This document shows positions 23,929-32,715 of a stretch of 64,000 bases of DNA, piece after piece. Origin of the DNA: Streptomyces actinomycinicus (GTDB lineage: Bacteria; Actinomycetota; Actinomycetes; Streptomycetales; Streptomycetaceae). Location: NCBI RefSeq assembly GCF_016741775.1, contig NZ_JAERRK010000017.1:62001-126000 (forward strand), read 5' to 3'. The notes beneath the pieces are model-generated. The model was not told the DNA's origin, searched no databases, and saw nothing but the letters and a program-made list of their open reading frames with translations. Numbering within the stretch: position 1 is the first letter of the stretch; every line of letters starts with the position of its first letter. Both the position numbers and the translations under genes were made by a program.

Positions 23929-25617
23929 ATGACCGACCGGTGGGCGCTCGCACCGGCCGAGGACGGTGGCGCGGACGTCGCCCCCCTCGGCCCGGACGGG
24001 CTGCCCGCCGGTCCGGTGCGGCGGGAGAGCGATCTCGCCGCGGCGGTGCGGAGCCGCCCGGAGGTCACGCGCTGGGTGTGGCGGTCGACCGCCGAGGTCT
24101 ACCCGCGTCTGCTCGCCACGGGGGTGCGAGTGGAGCGGTGCTACGACATCGAGGACGCCGAGACACTCCTGCTGGGCCACGAGGGCCGGTACGGCGAGCC
24201 ACGCTCGGCCGCTGCCGCCCTGGCCCGCCTCCGCGGCGGCCCGGTCCCGCCCGACCCGCCGCAGCGCGCGGCCGAACCGGGCGCCCAGTCACCGCTGTTC
24301 GAGCCGGCCGGCACCCGCCTGCCCCTGCCGGACCTGCTCGCGGTCTACGCCGAACAGCTCCGGCGGCACGAGAAGACCTCCCACCCCGACCGGATGCGGC
24401 TGCTGACCGCCGCCGAGTCGGCCGGGATGCTGGTGGCCGCCGAGATGAACCGGGCGGGCCTGCCCTGGAGCGCCGAGGTCCACCGCGGGCTGCTGCACGA
24501 CCTGCTCGGCGACCGGTACGCGGGCGGCGGCGAGCCACGCCGGCTGGCCGAACTGGCCGAGGAGGTGTCTGCCGCCTTCGGCCGCCGGGTGCGCCCGGAC
24601 CTGCCCGCCGACGTGGTCAAGGCCTTCGCACAGGCCGGGATCAAGGTGAAGTCCACCCGCCGCTGGGAGATCCGGACCATCGACCACCCGGCCGTCGAGC
24701 CCCTCCTCGAGTACAAGAAGCTTTACCGCATCTGGGTGGCCCACGGCTGGTCCTGGCTGCAGGACTGGGTGCGCGACGGCCGCTTTCGTCCCGAGTTCCT
24801 CGCCGGCGGCACGGTCACCGGGCGCTGGGTCACCAACGGCGGGGGCGCACTGCAGATCCCCAAGGTGATCCGGCGGGCCGTGGTGGCCGACCCCGGCTGG
24901 CGACTCGTGGTGGCGGACGCCGACCAGATGGAGCCGCGCGTGCTCGCCGCGATCTCCCGCGACCCCGGCCTGATGGAGGTCGCCGGCCGCGCGAGCGACC
25001 TCTACCAGGCCGTCTCCGACCGCGCCTTCTCCGGCGACCGGAACCAGGCCAAGCTCGCCGTGCTCGGCGCGGTCTACGGCCAGACCTCCGGGGACGGCCT
25101 GAAGAACCTGGCCGCGCTCCGCCGCCGCTTCCCGAAGGCCGTCGCCTACGTCGACGAGGCGGCCCGCGCGGGCGAGGAGGGCCGGCTGGTGCGCACCTGG
25201 CTGGGCCGCACCTGCCCGCCGGCCGCCGGCGCGGGCGAGGACACCGCGGAGGAGGCGGGCATCCCGGTCGGCGAGGAGGAGCCGGAGGGCCAGGCCGGCT
25301 GGGCCCCCGGGTACGCCTCCACCAACTCCCGCGCGCGAGGCCGCTTCGCGCGGAACTTCGTCGTCCAGGGCAGCGCCGCCGACTGGGCGCTGCTGCTGCT
25401 CGCCGCGCTGCGCCGGGCATGTGCGGAGCTGAAGGCCGAGCTGGTCTTCTTCCAGCACGACGAGGTGATCGTGCACTGCCCCGCCGAGGAGGCCGACGCC
25501 GTGGCCGAGGCCATCCGGGAGTCCGCCGCCCTCGCCGGCCGGCTGACCTTCGGCGAGACACCGGTGCGCTTCCCGTTCACGACGGCGGTGGTGGAGTGTT
25601 ATGCCGACGCCAAGTGA
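23929..25617 (+). CDS. Family A DNA polymerase lacking the 5' nuclease domain
   Basis: A 562-residue PolA-like enzyme, much shorter than DNA polymerase I because the 5' nuclease is absent. Polymerase motif A reads VVADADQMEPRVLAAIS, motif B RNQAKLAVLGAVYGQ and motif C FFQHDEVIVHC, so the catalytic aspartates are kept. The first 170 residues form a diverged exonuclease-like domain that seems to lack the DEDD acidic set. This is the second PolA-type enzyme known in Streptomyces beside true PolA. The ATG at 23929 follows the 23-bp repeat array. It converges on the AfsR-like gene with 19 bp between stops. Confidence 0.88.
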   Translation: MTDRWALAPAEDGGADVAPLGPDGLPAGPVRRESDLAAAVRSRPEVTRWVWRSTAEVYPRLLATGVRVERCYDIEDAETLLLGHEGRYGEPRSAAAALARLRGGPVPPDPPQRAAEPGAQSPLFEPAGTRLPLPDLLAVYAEQLRRHEKTSHPDRMRLLTAAESAGMLVAAEMNRAGLPWSAEVHRGLLHDLLGDRYAGGGEPRRLAELAEEVSAAFGRRVRPDLPADVVKAFAQAGIKVKSTRRWEIRTIDHPAVEPLLEYKKLYRIWVAHGWSWLQDWVRDGRFRPEFLAGGTVTGRWVTNGGGALQIPKVIRRAVVADPGWRLVVADADQMEPRVLAAISRDPGLMEVAGRASDLYQAVSDRAFSGDRNQAKLAVLGAVYGQTSGDGLKNLAALRRRFPKAVAYVDEAARAGEEGRLVRTWLGRTCPPAAGAGEDTAEEAGIPVGEEEPEGQAGWAPGYASTNSRARGRFARNFVVQGSAADWALLLLAALRRACAELKAELVFFQHDEVIVHCPAEEADAVAEAIRESAALAGRLTFGETPVRFPFTTAVVECYADAK

Positions 25618-25636
25618 ACTGCTCCGCAGGGCCTGG

Positions 25637-28600
25637 TCAGCCTTCCAGAAGCTCGCGCAGCTCGGCCAGGAGTGCCTGTTCGTCCGTGCCGTCGAGCGCC
25701 GCGAGCGCCGCGCGCCAGGCGTCGTGCGCCTCCGCCCGCAACCCCTGGGCATGCAGCAGCAGCCCGCGCTGGTGCAGAGCCAGCCCGCCCATGTAGCGGT
25801 CGGCGCGGGCGTCGGCGCGGCGCAGCAGCTCGGTGCACTCGCCGGCCGCCCGCTCGGTCTGCCCCAGCCGGCGCAGCGCGCGGATCAGGCCGAGCCGGGT
25901 CTGGGACTCCCCGTGCCAGTCGCCGTGGCCGCCCAGGATGCGCAGGCTCTCCTGGAAGTGCCGGGCGGCGGCGGCCGGTTCACCGAGGGCGAGCTGGGCG
26001 TATCCGATGTTGCAGTGTGCCGAGTGCTGCACGATGACAGCGCCGATCGTGTCCCCGATCGCCAGCGAGCGCCGGTGCTGCTCGATGGCGGCGCGCGGGT
26101 CGGTGTGCTCGTAGAGGTTGCCGAGGTGGCTGTGGGTGACGGCCTCGCCGTAGGGGTCGTTCAGCAGCCGGGAGTACCCGAGGCTCTGCCGCAGCGCCTT
26201 CTCCGACTCCTCGAACCGCCCGAGCCCCTCCAGCAGCAGCCCGCGGTTGTTCAGACAGCGCCGGATCCGGGAGAGCGCGCCGAGCCGCCGCCAGATCGCC
26301 AGGGCACGGTCGGTGAGGACGAGGGCGTCGTTCTGCCGGCCGGTCAGGAAGTGCAGGCCCGCGAGGTCCCCGAGCGCATACGCCTCGGCCGCCGGGTCCC
26401 CCAGTCGCCGCGCGGCACCGAGCGCGGCCTCGCCGAGCACCTCCATCTCGGCGACCCGGCCGCTGCGCTGCACGTACGGGAAGATCAGCCGCGCCAGCAC
26501 CGAGAGGGCGGCTGCCGTGGGCAGGTCTCCGGTGCCGGCGTTGCGTGCCACCAGGGCGACGACGTTCTCCAGCTCCACCTCGCCCCAGGCGAAGGCCTCC
26601 TCGGCCGACTCGAAGGGGTCCAGGGCCGCCACGTCCACCGCGTGCTCCGCCGGCTGGGCGGAGGTCGGCCGCCGCCGGTCGTCGTGGTCGAGCCCGGGCT
26701 CCACGACCGCCGTCAGCACCCGCTCGGCGACGGCCGCGTACCAGCGCAGGGCGGTGCGATCGGGGGTGCCGGCGGCCCGGGCGGCGTCCGGGTCCGCGGC
26801 GGACGCCGGGTCCGGCCCCGCCAGTTCGCGGGCGAAGTCGCGGACCAGGTCGTGCGGGGCGTAGCGGCCGTACGCCGTCTCCTCCAGGAGGGCCACGTCG
26901 ACCAGACGGTCCAGGGCGGTCTCGGCCCGGCGTTCGTCGGTGCCGGTGAGGCGCGCGATCAGCGGGGCGCCATAGGTCGGCAGGTCGAGCGCGCCGATGT
27001 GGCGCAGGGCGAGGGCCGCGTCCCGGTCGGCCTCGCGCTCGGCGGCGGCGAGCGCGTCGTGGGCGACGGCCAGAGAACGCCGGACGCTCAGGTCGTCGTA
27101 CTCCAGGTGGTGCAGACGTCCGCCCGTCTCGGCCAGTTGGCTCGCCAGGACGTCGGGGGTGAGCGCACGGCGGGCGGCGAGCCGCGCGGCGACCACGCGC
27201 AGCGCCAGCGGCAGCCGGCCGGTCAGCTCGACCAGGGCGTGGCCGGCGTCCAGCCCCTCGCGGCCGCTCACCGCGCGTAGCAGGGCCGCACTGTCCTCAC
27301 CGGACAGCGGGGACAAGGGGAAGCGCCGGGCGCCGTCCAGCGCGGTCAGCGGGGAGCGGCTGGTGACGATCACGGCACAGCCGGGCCCGGCCGGCAGCAG
27401 GGGCCGCACCTGGGCCGCGTTCGCCGCGTCGTCCAGCACCAGCAGGATGCGGGCGGGCGCGAACAGCGAGCGGAGCAACGCCGCGGCGGCATCCGGGTGT
27501 TCAGGGATGTTCCGGGGCTCGGCGCCCAGGTCCCGGAGCAACGCGGTGAGGGCCTGGCCGGCGGTCAGCGGGGTCATGCCCGGGGTGGCGCCGTGCAGGT
27601 TGACGTAGAGCTGACCATCGGTGAAACGCTCCCTCAGCTCATGGGCGACATGGAGCGCCAGGGCGCTCTTCCCCACGCCCGCCATACCGCTGATCACGGC
27701 CACGGCGGGCCCCGGGGCGGGCGGCTCGGTCAGCGCGTGCCGCAGCGCCCGGCGCACCTCGCAGCGACCGGTGAAGTGGGCCGGCGGGGCCGGGAGCTGG
27801 GCCGGCCGCGGGGCCACGGCGGACGCGTCACCGTCCCGCACGACGGCAGGAGCCGCCTCACCGGTACCGGACCCGTCCAAGCCCGTTTCCCCGGGCGGCT
27901 CTTGCCCGTCACGGCCGGCCGACGGCGTCGGGCCGCCGTGCCCGCCCTCCTGCTGCCGCCGTCCCGTGCCGTCTCCCCGCAGCACCTCGACATGCGCGTC
28001 GCGGACCGCCGGCCCCGGTTCGATGCCCAGCTCCTCCACCAGGCGGGCACGCAGATCACGGTGGACGGCGAGGGCCTCGGCCTGGCGGCCGGTGCGGTGC
28101 AGGGCGAGCATCAGCTGCCGGTGGTACGCCTCACGCAGCGGATACTCGGCGACCAGGGCCGCCAGCTCCGGCACGAGCGCGGCCAACCGTGTACCGCCGA
28201 AAGCGAGTTCGGCGTCGTAGCGCCACTCCAGCAGGAGCAGCCGGGCCTCCTCCAGGCGCTGCACGAGGGCGTAGCCGCCGAGGTCGGCGGGGAGCCCGCT
28301 GAGCGGGGTACCGCGCCAGAGCGCCAGCGCGGCGGTGCAGGCACGGACGACGCCCGGCCAGTCCCCTCGGCCGTGCGCGCCACGCGCCTCGGCGACCCGG
28401 GCGTCGAAGACGTGCACGTCCAGCTCGCCGTGCTCGACGCGCAGCACATAGCCCGGCGGTACGGCCCTGAGCCGCTCGGGGTCGTCCAGGAGCCGGCGCA
28501 GCCGGGCGACATGGTTGTGCAGGGAGGCCTGCGCGGAGACGGGCGGCGCACCGCCCCACAGCGCGTCCTTCAGTGACTCGACCGACACGACCCGCCCCGG

Positions 28601-29074
28601 CTCGAGCAGCAGCGCGGCGAGCAGGGCACGGGCCTTCGGACTGCCGATGGCCCGGAGGCCGTTGTCGGTGCGGGTGCCGGTGCGGGTGCCGGTGTCGGTG
28701 CCTTTGTCGGTGCCGGTGCCGGTGCGGTTGCCGTTGTGGGCGCCGGTGCCGGTGCTGCCGGCCCCGGCCTTGCCGGTCGAGCTGCCGGGAGCGGGATCAC
28801 GGGTGGCGCCGCGGGGGTGACCTAGGGCGGGGTCACCACTGGTGCCGTGGCCGTCGGCGGCGTCGCGATCACCGGCGGCAACGCGGTCGCCGGTGGCATC
28901 GCGATCGCCGGTGGCGTCGTGGTCGCCGGTGGCGTCGTGGGAGGGATCGCCACTGGCGCGGTAGGAGGGATCGCCACCGGCGTCACGGGAGGGGTCGTAC
29001 GAGATTCCGGACGGCGGTCGGTCGTAGAGGACCGGTGGTCCCAGCAGTCCGAAGCGCAGCTCGCACCGCCGCAT
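25637..29074 (-). CDS. AfsR/SARP-type transcriptional regulator with NB-ARC and TPR domains
   Basis: Large regulator of 1145 residues. The N-terminus starts a SARP winged helix (CELRFGLLGPPVLYD) that is interrupted by about 115 low-complexity residues before resuming at IGSPKARALLAALLLEPGRV. A bacterial transcriptional activation domain follows (to about 380), then an NB-ARC ATPase with P-loop GMAGVGKSA (K469) and LLVLDDAANAAQVRPLL, and C-terminal TPR repeats (about 850-1130). Such proteins switch on secondary-metabolism or developmental genes. The ATG at 29074 has GGAG seven bases upstream. No biosynthetic cluster is adjacent, so its target is unknown. Confidence 0.88.
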   Translation of the reverse strand: MRRCELRFGLLGPPVLYDRPPSGISYDPSRDAGGDPSYRASGDPSHDATGDHDATGDRDATGDRVAAGDRDAADGHGTSGDPALGHPRGATRDPAPGSSTGKAGAGSTGTGAHNGNRTGTGTDKGTDTGTRTGTRTDNGLRAIGSPKARALLAALLLEPGRVVSVESLKDALWGGAPPVSAQASLHNHVARLRRLLDDPERLRAVPPGYVLRVEHGELDVHVFDARVAEARGAHGRGDWPGVVRACTAALALWRGTPLSGLPADLGGYALVQRLEEARLLLLEWRYDAELAFGGTRLAALVPELAALVAEYPLREAYHRQLMLALHRTGRQAEALAVHRDLRARLVEELGIEPGPAVRDAHVEVLRGDGTGRRQQEGGHGGPTPSAGRDGQEPPGETGLDGSGTGEAAPAVVRDGDASAVAPRPAQLPAPPAHFTGRCEVRRALRHALTEPPAPGPAVAVISGMAGVGKSALALHVAHELRERFTDGQLYVNLHGATPGMTPLTAGQALTALLRDLGAEPRNIPEHPDAAAALLRSLFAPARILLVLDDAANAAQVRPLLPAGPGCAVIVTSRSPLTALDGARRFPLSPLSGEDSAALLRAVSGREGLDAGHALVELTGRLPLALRVVAARLAARRALTPDVLASQLAETGGRLHHLEYDDLSVRRSLAVAHDALAAAEREADRDAALALRHIGALDLPTYGAPLIARLTGTDERRAETALDRLVDVALLEETAYGRYAPHDLVRDFARELAGPDPASAADPDAARAAGTPDRTALRWYAAVAERVLTAVVEPGLDHDDRRRPTSAQPAEHAVDVAALDPFESAEEAFAWGEVELENVVALVARNAGTGDLPTAAALSVLARLIFPYVQRSGRVAEMEVLGEAALGAARRLGDPAAEAYALGDLAGLHFLTGRQNDALVLTDRALAIWRRLGALSRIRRCLNNRGLLLEGLGRFEESEKALRQSLGYSRLLNDPYGEAVTHSHLGNLYEHTDPRAAIEQHRRSLAIGDTIGAVIVQHSAHCNIGYAQLALGEPAAAARHFQESLRILGGHGDWHGESQTRLGLIRALRRLGQTERAAGECTELLRRADARADRYMGGLALHQRGLLLHAQGLRAEAHDAWRAALAALDGTDEQALLAELRELLEG
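28661..29005 (-). repeat. Expanded GD/GT-rich repeat tract inside the AfsR-like DNA-binding domain
   Basis: On the minus strand two tracts adjoin. The first encodes DATGDR-like units (12-18-bp steps), the second GTGTDKGT/GTRTGT units (6-bp steps). Together they encode residues about 24-138 of the regulator. Confidence 0.85.
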
Positions 29075-29416
29075 CACGCCGCTCCACTGCCTTCCCACGC
29101 GGTCGGGGCCGACCGTGCTCCATGACGGGCGGGTGCCCGCCGTCGCTTGGCGGAATTCCGCCCTGCCCACAACGGTTTCCCGCCACCTTCTGCCAGCCGT
29201 TCCGGCGCCGGAACCGCCCGTTCCCCGGGCTGTTTCCGTTGCCGCCGGACGACTTCCGGCCAACCGGTCCGCGACCTGCCGACGAACCGTTGGCCACATG
29301 TTAGCGATCCGTTGGCGAATCCTGATGTGATCATTCCATCGGATCCGGCCCGACGGCGCGCGCGTATGTCGCGTAACTCGGGGGAGTGTCGCCGCAGGTT
29401 GGGTCCGGGGGCGTGA
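29075..29416. other. Intergenic region upstream of the AfsR-like gene
   Basis: No coding signal on either strand. It should contain the AfsR-like promoter. It is somewhat less GC-rich near 29290-29340, but I cannot assign a -35/-10 pair with confidence. Confidence 0.4.
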
Positions 29417-29452
29417 GGGCCCCGGTCGGCGGAGGTGAACGACCGGGGTCCC
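29417..29452 (-). terminator. Hairpin terminator of the glycosyltransferase gene
   Basis: GGGCCCCGGTCG (29417-29428) pairs with CGACCGGGGTCCC (29440-29452), with one bulged base, 29 bp past the stop codon on the minus strand. Confidence 0.65.
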
Positions 29453-29481
29453 GTCCCGTACCCGTGCCCGTGGCGTGTCGC

Positions 29482-30375
29482 TCAGATCACCGGCGGGCGC
29501 CCGAGCCGGGTGAGCCGCCACACCGTCCGCCAGCGCATCGGCCGCCGCTCGCCGGCCGGTTCCCGCAGCCCCTCCACGAACCCGCCGCACCACGCCTTCA
29601 GCCCCGCGAGGGAACGGGTGCGGGCGAGGGTGAGGAGCATCCACACACCGAGGTGCACCACGACGAGCGGCAGCGGCAGCCGACGGCGGACGAGCCAGAC
29701 GCGGTTGCGGGCGTTGACGCGGTGGTAGACGGCGTGCCGGGCCGGGGACGTGCGGGGATGGCGCAGCAGCAGTTCGGGGGCGTACAGGATCTTCCAGCCG
29801 GCGTCGGCGGCCCGCCAGGCGAGGTCGATCTCCTCGTGCGCGAAGAAGAACTCGGCGGGCCAGTCTCCGGTCTCGGACAGCATCCGCATGCGCAGCGCGT
29901 GCCCGCCGCCGAGGAATCCGGTGACGTATCCGCCGCGCAGCGGATCGGACCTGCTCACCCGGGGCACGTGACGCCGCTGGGTCTCGCCGTGTTCGTCGGC
30001 GATGCGGAAGGCGACGATGCCGAGGCGGGGATCGGCCTCGTACAGATCCCGTACCCGCCGCAGCACGTCGGGGTCGACGAGCAGCCCGTCGTCGTCCAGT
30101 TCCACGACGATGTCGACGTCGCCGAACTCCCGCAGCCGGGCGAGGGCGACGTTACGGCCCCCCGGACAGCCGAGGTTCTCTTCCAGGTCGACGGTGGTGA
30201 CCTCACCGGGCAGGGAGAGCCGGCGTGCGAACTCGGGCAGCGGGCTGCCGTTGCCGACGATCACGATGCGGGCGGGAGCGAGGTCCTGCCCGGCCACGGA
30301 CCTCAGCAGGGCGTCGACCTCGTCGGGCCGGTTGCCCATGGTCACCACGGCGACGGCGATCCTCGTCTCCGCCAC
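29482..30375 (-). CDS. Family 2 glycosyltransferase
   Basis: GT-A-fold transferase of 297 residues. It shows the nucleotide-sugar entry VAVVTMGNRPDEV, the metal-binding DDD motif in VVELDDDGLLV, the acceptor-side EEIDLAWRA (ED-type motif) and a hydrophobic segment near 230-250 (LPLVVVHLGVWMLLTL) that may tether it to the membrane. It probably adds a sugar to a cell-surface polymer. The GTG start at 30375 has GAGGTGAG upstream. It is the last core gene before the accessory stretch. Confidence 0.88.
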   Translation of the reverse strand: MAETRIAVAVVTMGNRPDEVDALLRSVAGQDLAPARIVIVGNGSPLPEFARRLSLPGEVTTVDLEENLGCPGGRNVALARLREFGDVDIVVELDDDGLLVDPDVLRRVRDLYEADPRLGIVAFRIADEHGETQRRHVPRVSRSDPLRGGYVTGFLGGGHALRMRMLSETGDWPAEFFFAHEEIDLAWRAADAGWKILYAPELLLRHPRTSPARHAVYHRVNARNRVWLVRRRLPLPLVVVHLGVWMLLTLARTRSLAGLKAWCGGFVEGLREPAGERRPMRWRTVWRLTRLGRPPVI

Positions 30376-30483
30376 GCTCTCACCTCATCCGGCCGATGAC
30401 GACACCGCACCCCGACCGCACGGCGCCCACCGTTCACCAAGATGTTGCCTCGGCTGCGCGGACCGGCATGACTCCGATCAACC

Positions 30484-30798
30484 TTGCCGGTCCTTTGCGC
30501 CACTTTGTCCACACCTTTGCCTGCGGCGCACAGCGCCCTCCAGCACAGCCGCAAGCCCACGACGACGCCGGAACCCCAGCGCTTCACCAAACGAAAAACC
30601 CCAGGTCAGACCACTGAAGTCCTTGCTGCGGCGGCGCAATTCCCCAGCGCTTCGGCGCTGGCCGACCGGCTCGGAGTATCGCGTCCGACGGTGGCAAAGG
30701 CTCTGGACCGGCTGGAAGCGGCCGGCGTGCTGGCGGGCGGCGGGCAGGGCAAGGTGCGAACGGTGCGCGCCGTGCCGATTCGAGAGGAGCGGTCTTAA
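30484..30798 (+). pseudogene. Winged-helix fragment, probable remnant
   Basis: The only recognisable part is LADRLGVSRPTVAKALDRLEAAGVL, a GntR- or plasmid-transfer-type helix-turn-helix, at the end of a 104-residue reading frame. Its N-terminal half resembles no domain and has poorer codon use. No ribosome site is convincing. It is most simply the 3' remnant of a larger gene carried by the mobile element whose integrase remnant lies at 35.0-35.9 kb. It could still be a small functional regulator. Confidence 0.35.
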
Positions 30799-30893
30799 GG
30801 AGTTCGATCCGAGCGCAGTCCGGCTGCTGCCGACGACTGTTGCGGATCCCGGACGCTGGCGCTGGTGTACGCCCCCGTCCGGCGTCGTTGATG

Positions 30894-31481
30894 TCAGCAG
30901 TGGATGTCGGACACGTGGTTTTGCGGGGTGGGTGACAGCGCGGCGCGGGCGGCGGAGAGGACCTGCTCGGACAACGGGGAGTTCTTGGTGGCGCGGGCCA
31001 GGAGGAGGGCGCCGAGCATGGTGCACAGCCGGGCGATGCCGTCCTCGTCGTCGGTGGCGAGCCACTGGGTGAAGTCCTGTACCCCTTGGGCATAGGCGCG
31101 GTGCGCTCCGTGGTCGCCACCGTCCCGGGCCATGTCGGTGGCGAGCGCCGCGACGGGGCAGCCCGAGGCGGGGTTGTCCCGGTGCCGGACGGACAGGTAC
31201 CCGTCGATCAGGGACTGCTGGGCCTCGACACGGTGACCCTCGTGCTCTTCGAGCGTGGTGGCGTGGAAGTCGGCCAGTTCGCCGAACGCGTGGGTGACCG
31301 CCTCGTCGATCAGAGCCTCCTTGGAGGCGAACTGCTTGTAGAAGCCGCCGTGCGTCAGGCCGGCCGCCTTCATCAGATCCGCGACGCTCACGCCCGTGCC
31401 CTGCTCGCGGAACAGCTGCGAGGCCCGTTCCACGACCCGCTGGCGGTTCGCCTGTGCCTGCGCCTGTGAGACGCGACCCAT
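30894..31481 (-). CDS. TetR-family transcriptional repressor
   Basis: The 195-residue protein has a standard TetR helix-turn-helix at about residues 12-58 (RVVERASQLFREQG, VADLMKAAGLTHGGFYKQF, SKEALIDEAV) and a C-terminal TetR_C region with PASGCPVAALATDMAR. The latter is typical of the subgroup controlling oxidoreductase or efflux genes. The ATG has GGGGAGG upstream. It is divergent from the membrane protein gene at 31605, so it probably represses both. Confidence 0.9.
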   Translation of the reverse strand: MGRVSQAQAQANRQRVVERASQLFREQGTGVSVADLMKAAGLTHGGFYKQFASKEALIDEAVTHAFGELADFHATTLEEHEGHRVEAQQSLIDGYLSVRHRDNPASGCPVAALATDMARDGGDHGAHRAYAQGVQDFTQWLATDDEDGIARLCTMLGALLLARATKNSPLSEQVLSAARAALSPTPQNHVSDIHC

Positions 31482-31520
31482 CGGGCACCTCCCCTTTGGA
31501 TGCTGGATGACATCTATCGT

Positions 31521-31530
31521 ACAGTGCTGT
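31521..31530. promoter_or_regulatory. Candidate TetR operator in the divergent promoter region
   Basis: ACAG-TG-CTGT lies at the centre of the unusually AT-rich 31500-31560 stretch. A minus-strand TACGAT and a plus-strand TTTAGATTAT flank it closely, so the two promoters would overlap the site. Confidence 0.4.
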
Positions 31531-31604
31531 TTAGATTATTTACATCATCTATTCGGGGCGCATCCCCTCACTCAAGGGCGCGCCCCCTTCACGGGAGACA
31601 CTTC

Positions 31605-32630
31605 ATGGCCACTCGCCTCGGCCCGGCCGCCGAAGCCGACCTGACCACGGCCACTGCCACCTCCTCCGGAACTGCGCCACCGGTCCGGCTCTGGCTCCAG
31701 CCGACCGTGATCGCCTTGGTCGTCGTGGCGGCCTTCATCGGCTGCTACGTCGGTCTCCAGCGCAACCCCCAACCGCACCGGGTGCCGGTGGCCGTGGCCG
31801 GCCAGGAGCTTGGGGGCGAGATAAGCCAGGTCCTTGGTGAGAGCGTCGACGTCCGTCCCGTCGCCGACGCCGCCACGGGGCGCGCTGAGGTCGAGCGCCG
31901 CGATGTCGTGGCCGCGCTCAGCGGCCGCTCGGGCTCCGACCGGTTGCGCCTGGAGGTCGGCGGGGCCAACGGGCAGTCGACCACGACGGCCGTCAAGAGC
32001 CTGATCAGCGCCTATGCCCACGGGTCGGGCCAGCGCCTGACCACGGTGGATGTCGTCCCGTTCGTCCGCTTCGACTCTCGTGGACTGGCCGGGTTCTACT
32101 TGGCGTTCGGCGTCACACTGGCCGGCTTCGTCCTCGCCCAGAACGTTCTGGGTCTGGCGAACCATCTGCACCTGCGACACCGTTTCTGGCTGCTGTCCGG
32201 CGCCTCTGTGGCCATCGGCATCGTCGCCACCGTCATCGCCGGACCCATCCTCGGGGCGGTGCCCGCGCCGGTGATGCCGCTGGCCTTCGCCCTGACCCTG
32301 CTTGCCGGGGCAGCCGCGTTCACCACCAAGCTGCTGGGCACCTACCTCGGCCCGGTCGGCGTGCCCGTCGCCACCCTGTTGCTGCTCACGGTCGGCAACT
32401 CCACCAGCGGAGCGGCCATCGGCCCGGACCTCCTGCCCGCCGCCGCACACGCCGTCTCTGCCCTGCTGCCGCCGGGTGCGGCCGTCCGCGCCGTGACCGA
32501 CCTGAGCTACTTCCACGGCGCGCAGGCGGTGCAGCCATTGGCCACCCTCGCGCTGTGGGCGCTGATCGCCGCCATCCTGGTGGGCCTGCGTCCCCGCCTG
32601 AGGCGGCGACGCACGCGGGTTGCCACCTGA
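31605..32630 (+). CDS. Membrane protein of ABC-2/YhgE-like permease type
   Basis: A 341-residue protein with one helix near residues 30-50 (VIALVVVAAFIGCYVGL), an extracytoplasmic domain of about 110 residues, then five C-terminal helices. This layout is shared by YhgE/Pip and ABC-2 permease relatives. No ATPase partner is encoded nearby. The ATG at 31605 has GGGAG upstream. Divergent from, and probably regulated by, the TetR gene. A role in export of a toxic compound is inferred only from that pairing. Confidence 0.7.
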   Translation: MATRLGPAAEADLTTATATSSGTAPPVRLWLQPTVIALVVVAAFIGCYVGLQRNPQPHRVPVAVAGQELGGEISQVLGESVDVRPVADAATGRAEVERRDVVAALSGRSGSDRLRLEVGGANGQSTTTAVKSLISAYAHGSGQRLTTVDVVPFVRFDSRGLAGFYLAFGVTLAGFVLAQNVLGLANHLHLRHRFWLLSGASVAIGIVATVIAGPILGAVPAPVMPLAFALTLLAGAAAFTTKLLGTYLGPVGVPVATLLLLTVGNSTSGAAIGPDLLPAAAHAVSALLPPGAAVRAVTDLSYFHGAQAVQPLATLALWALIAAILVGLRPRLRRRRTRVAT

Positions 32631-32715
32631 CCCGACGGTCGGGGTGAAGGTCGTGCCGCAGGCGTGGCACTACGGGCCCGCAGGGTCCTTCGCTTTCTCA
32701 CGGCGGCTGTCGGCG

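Noticed and set aside
22752..24068. Extension of the DUF2786 frame to 808 residues
   Set aside because: The N-terminal extension is antisense to the Clp_N gene and the 23-bp repeats; it contains no domain.
23929..25617. Main DNA polymerase I (polA)
   Set aside because: Too short, with no 5' nuclease domain and an altered motif A; a full-length polA is expected elsewhere in the genome.
29075..29644. N-terminal extension of the AfsR-like protein to 1335 residues
   Set aside because: The added residues are low-complexity and unlike any SARP start, while the ATG at 29074 begins the canonical strand with a ribosome site.
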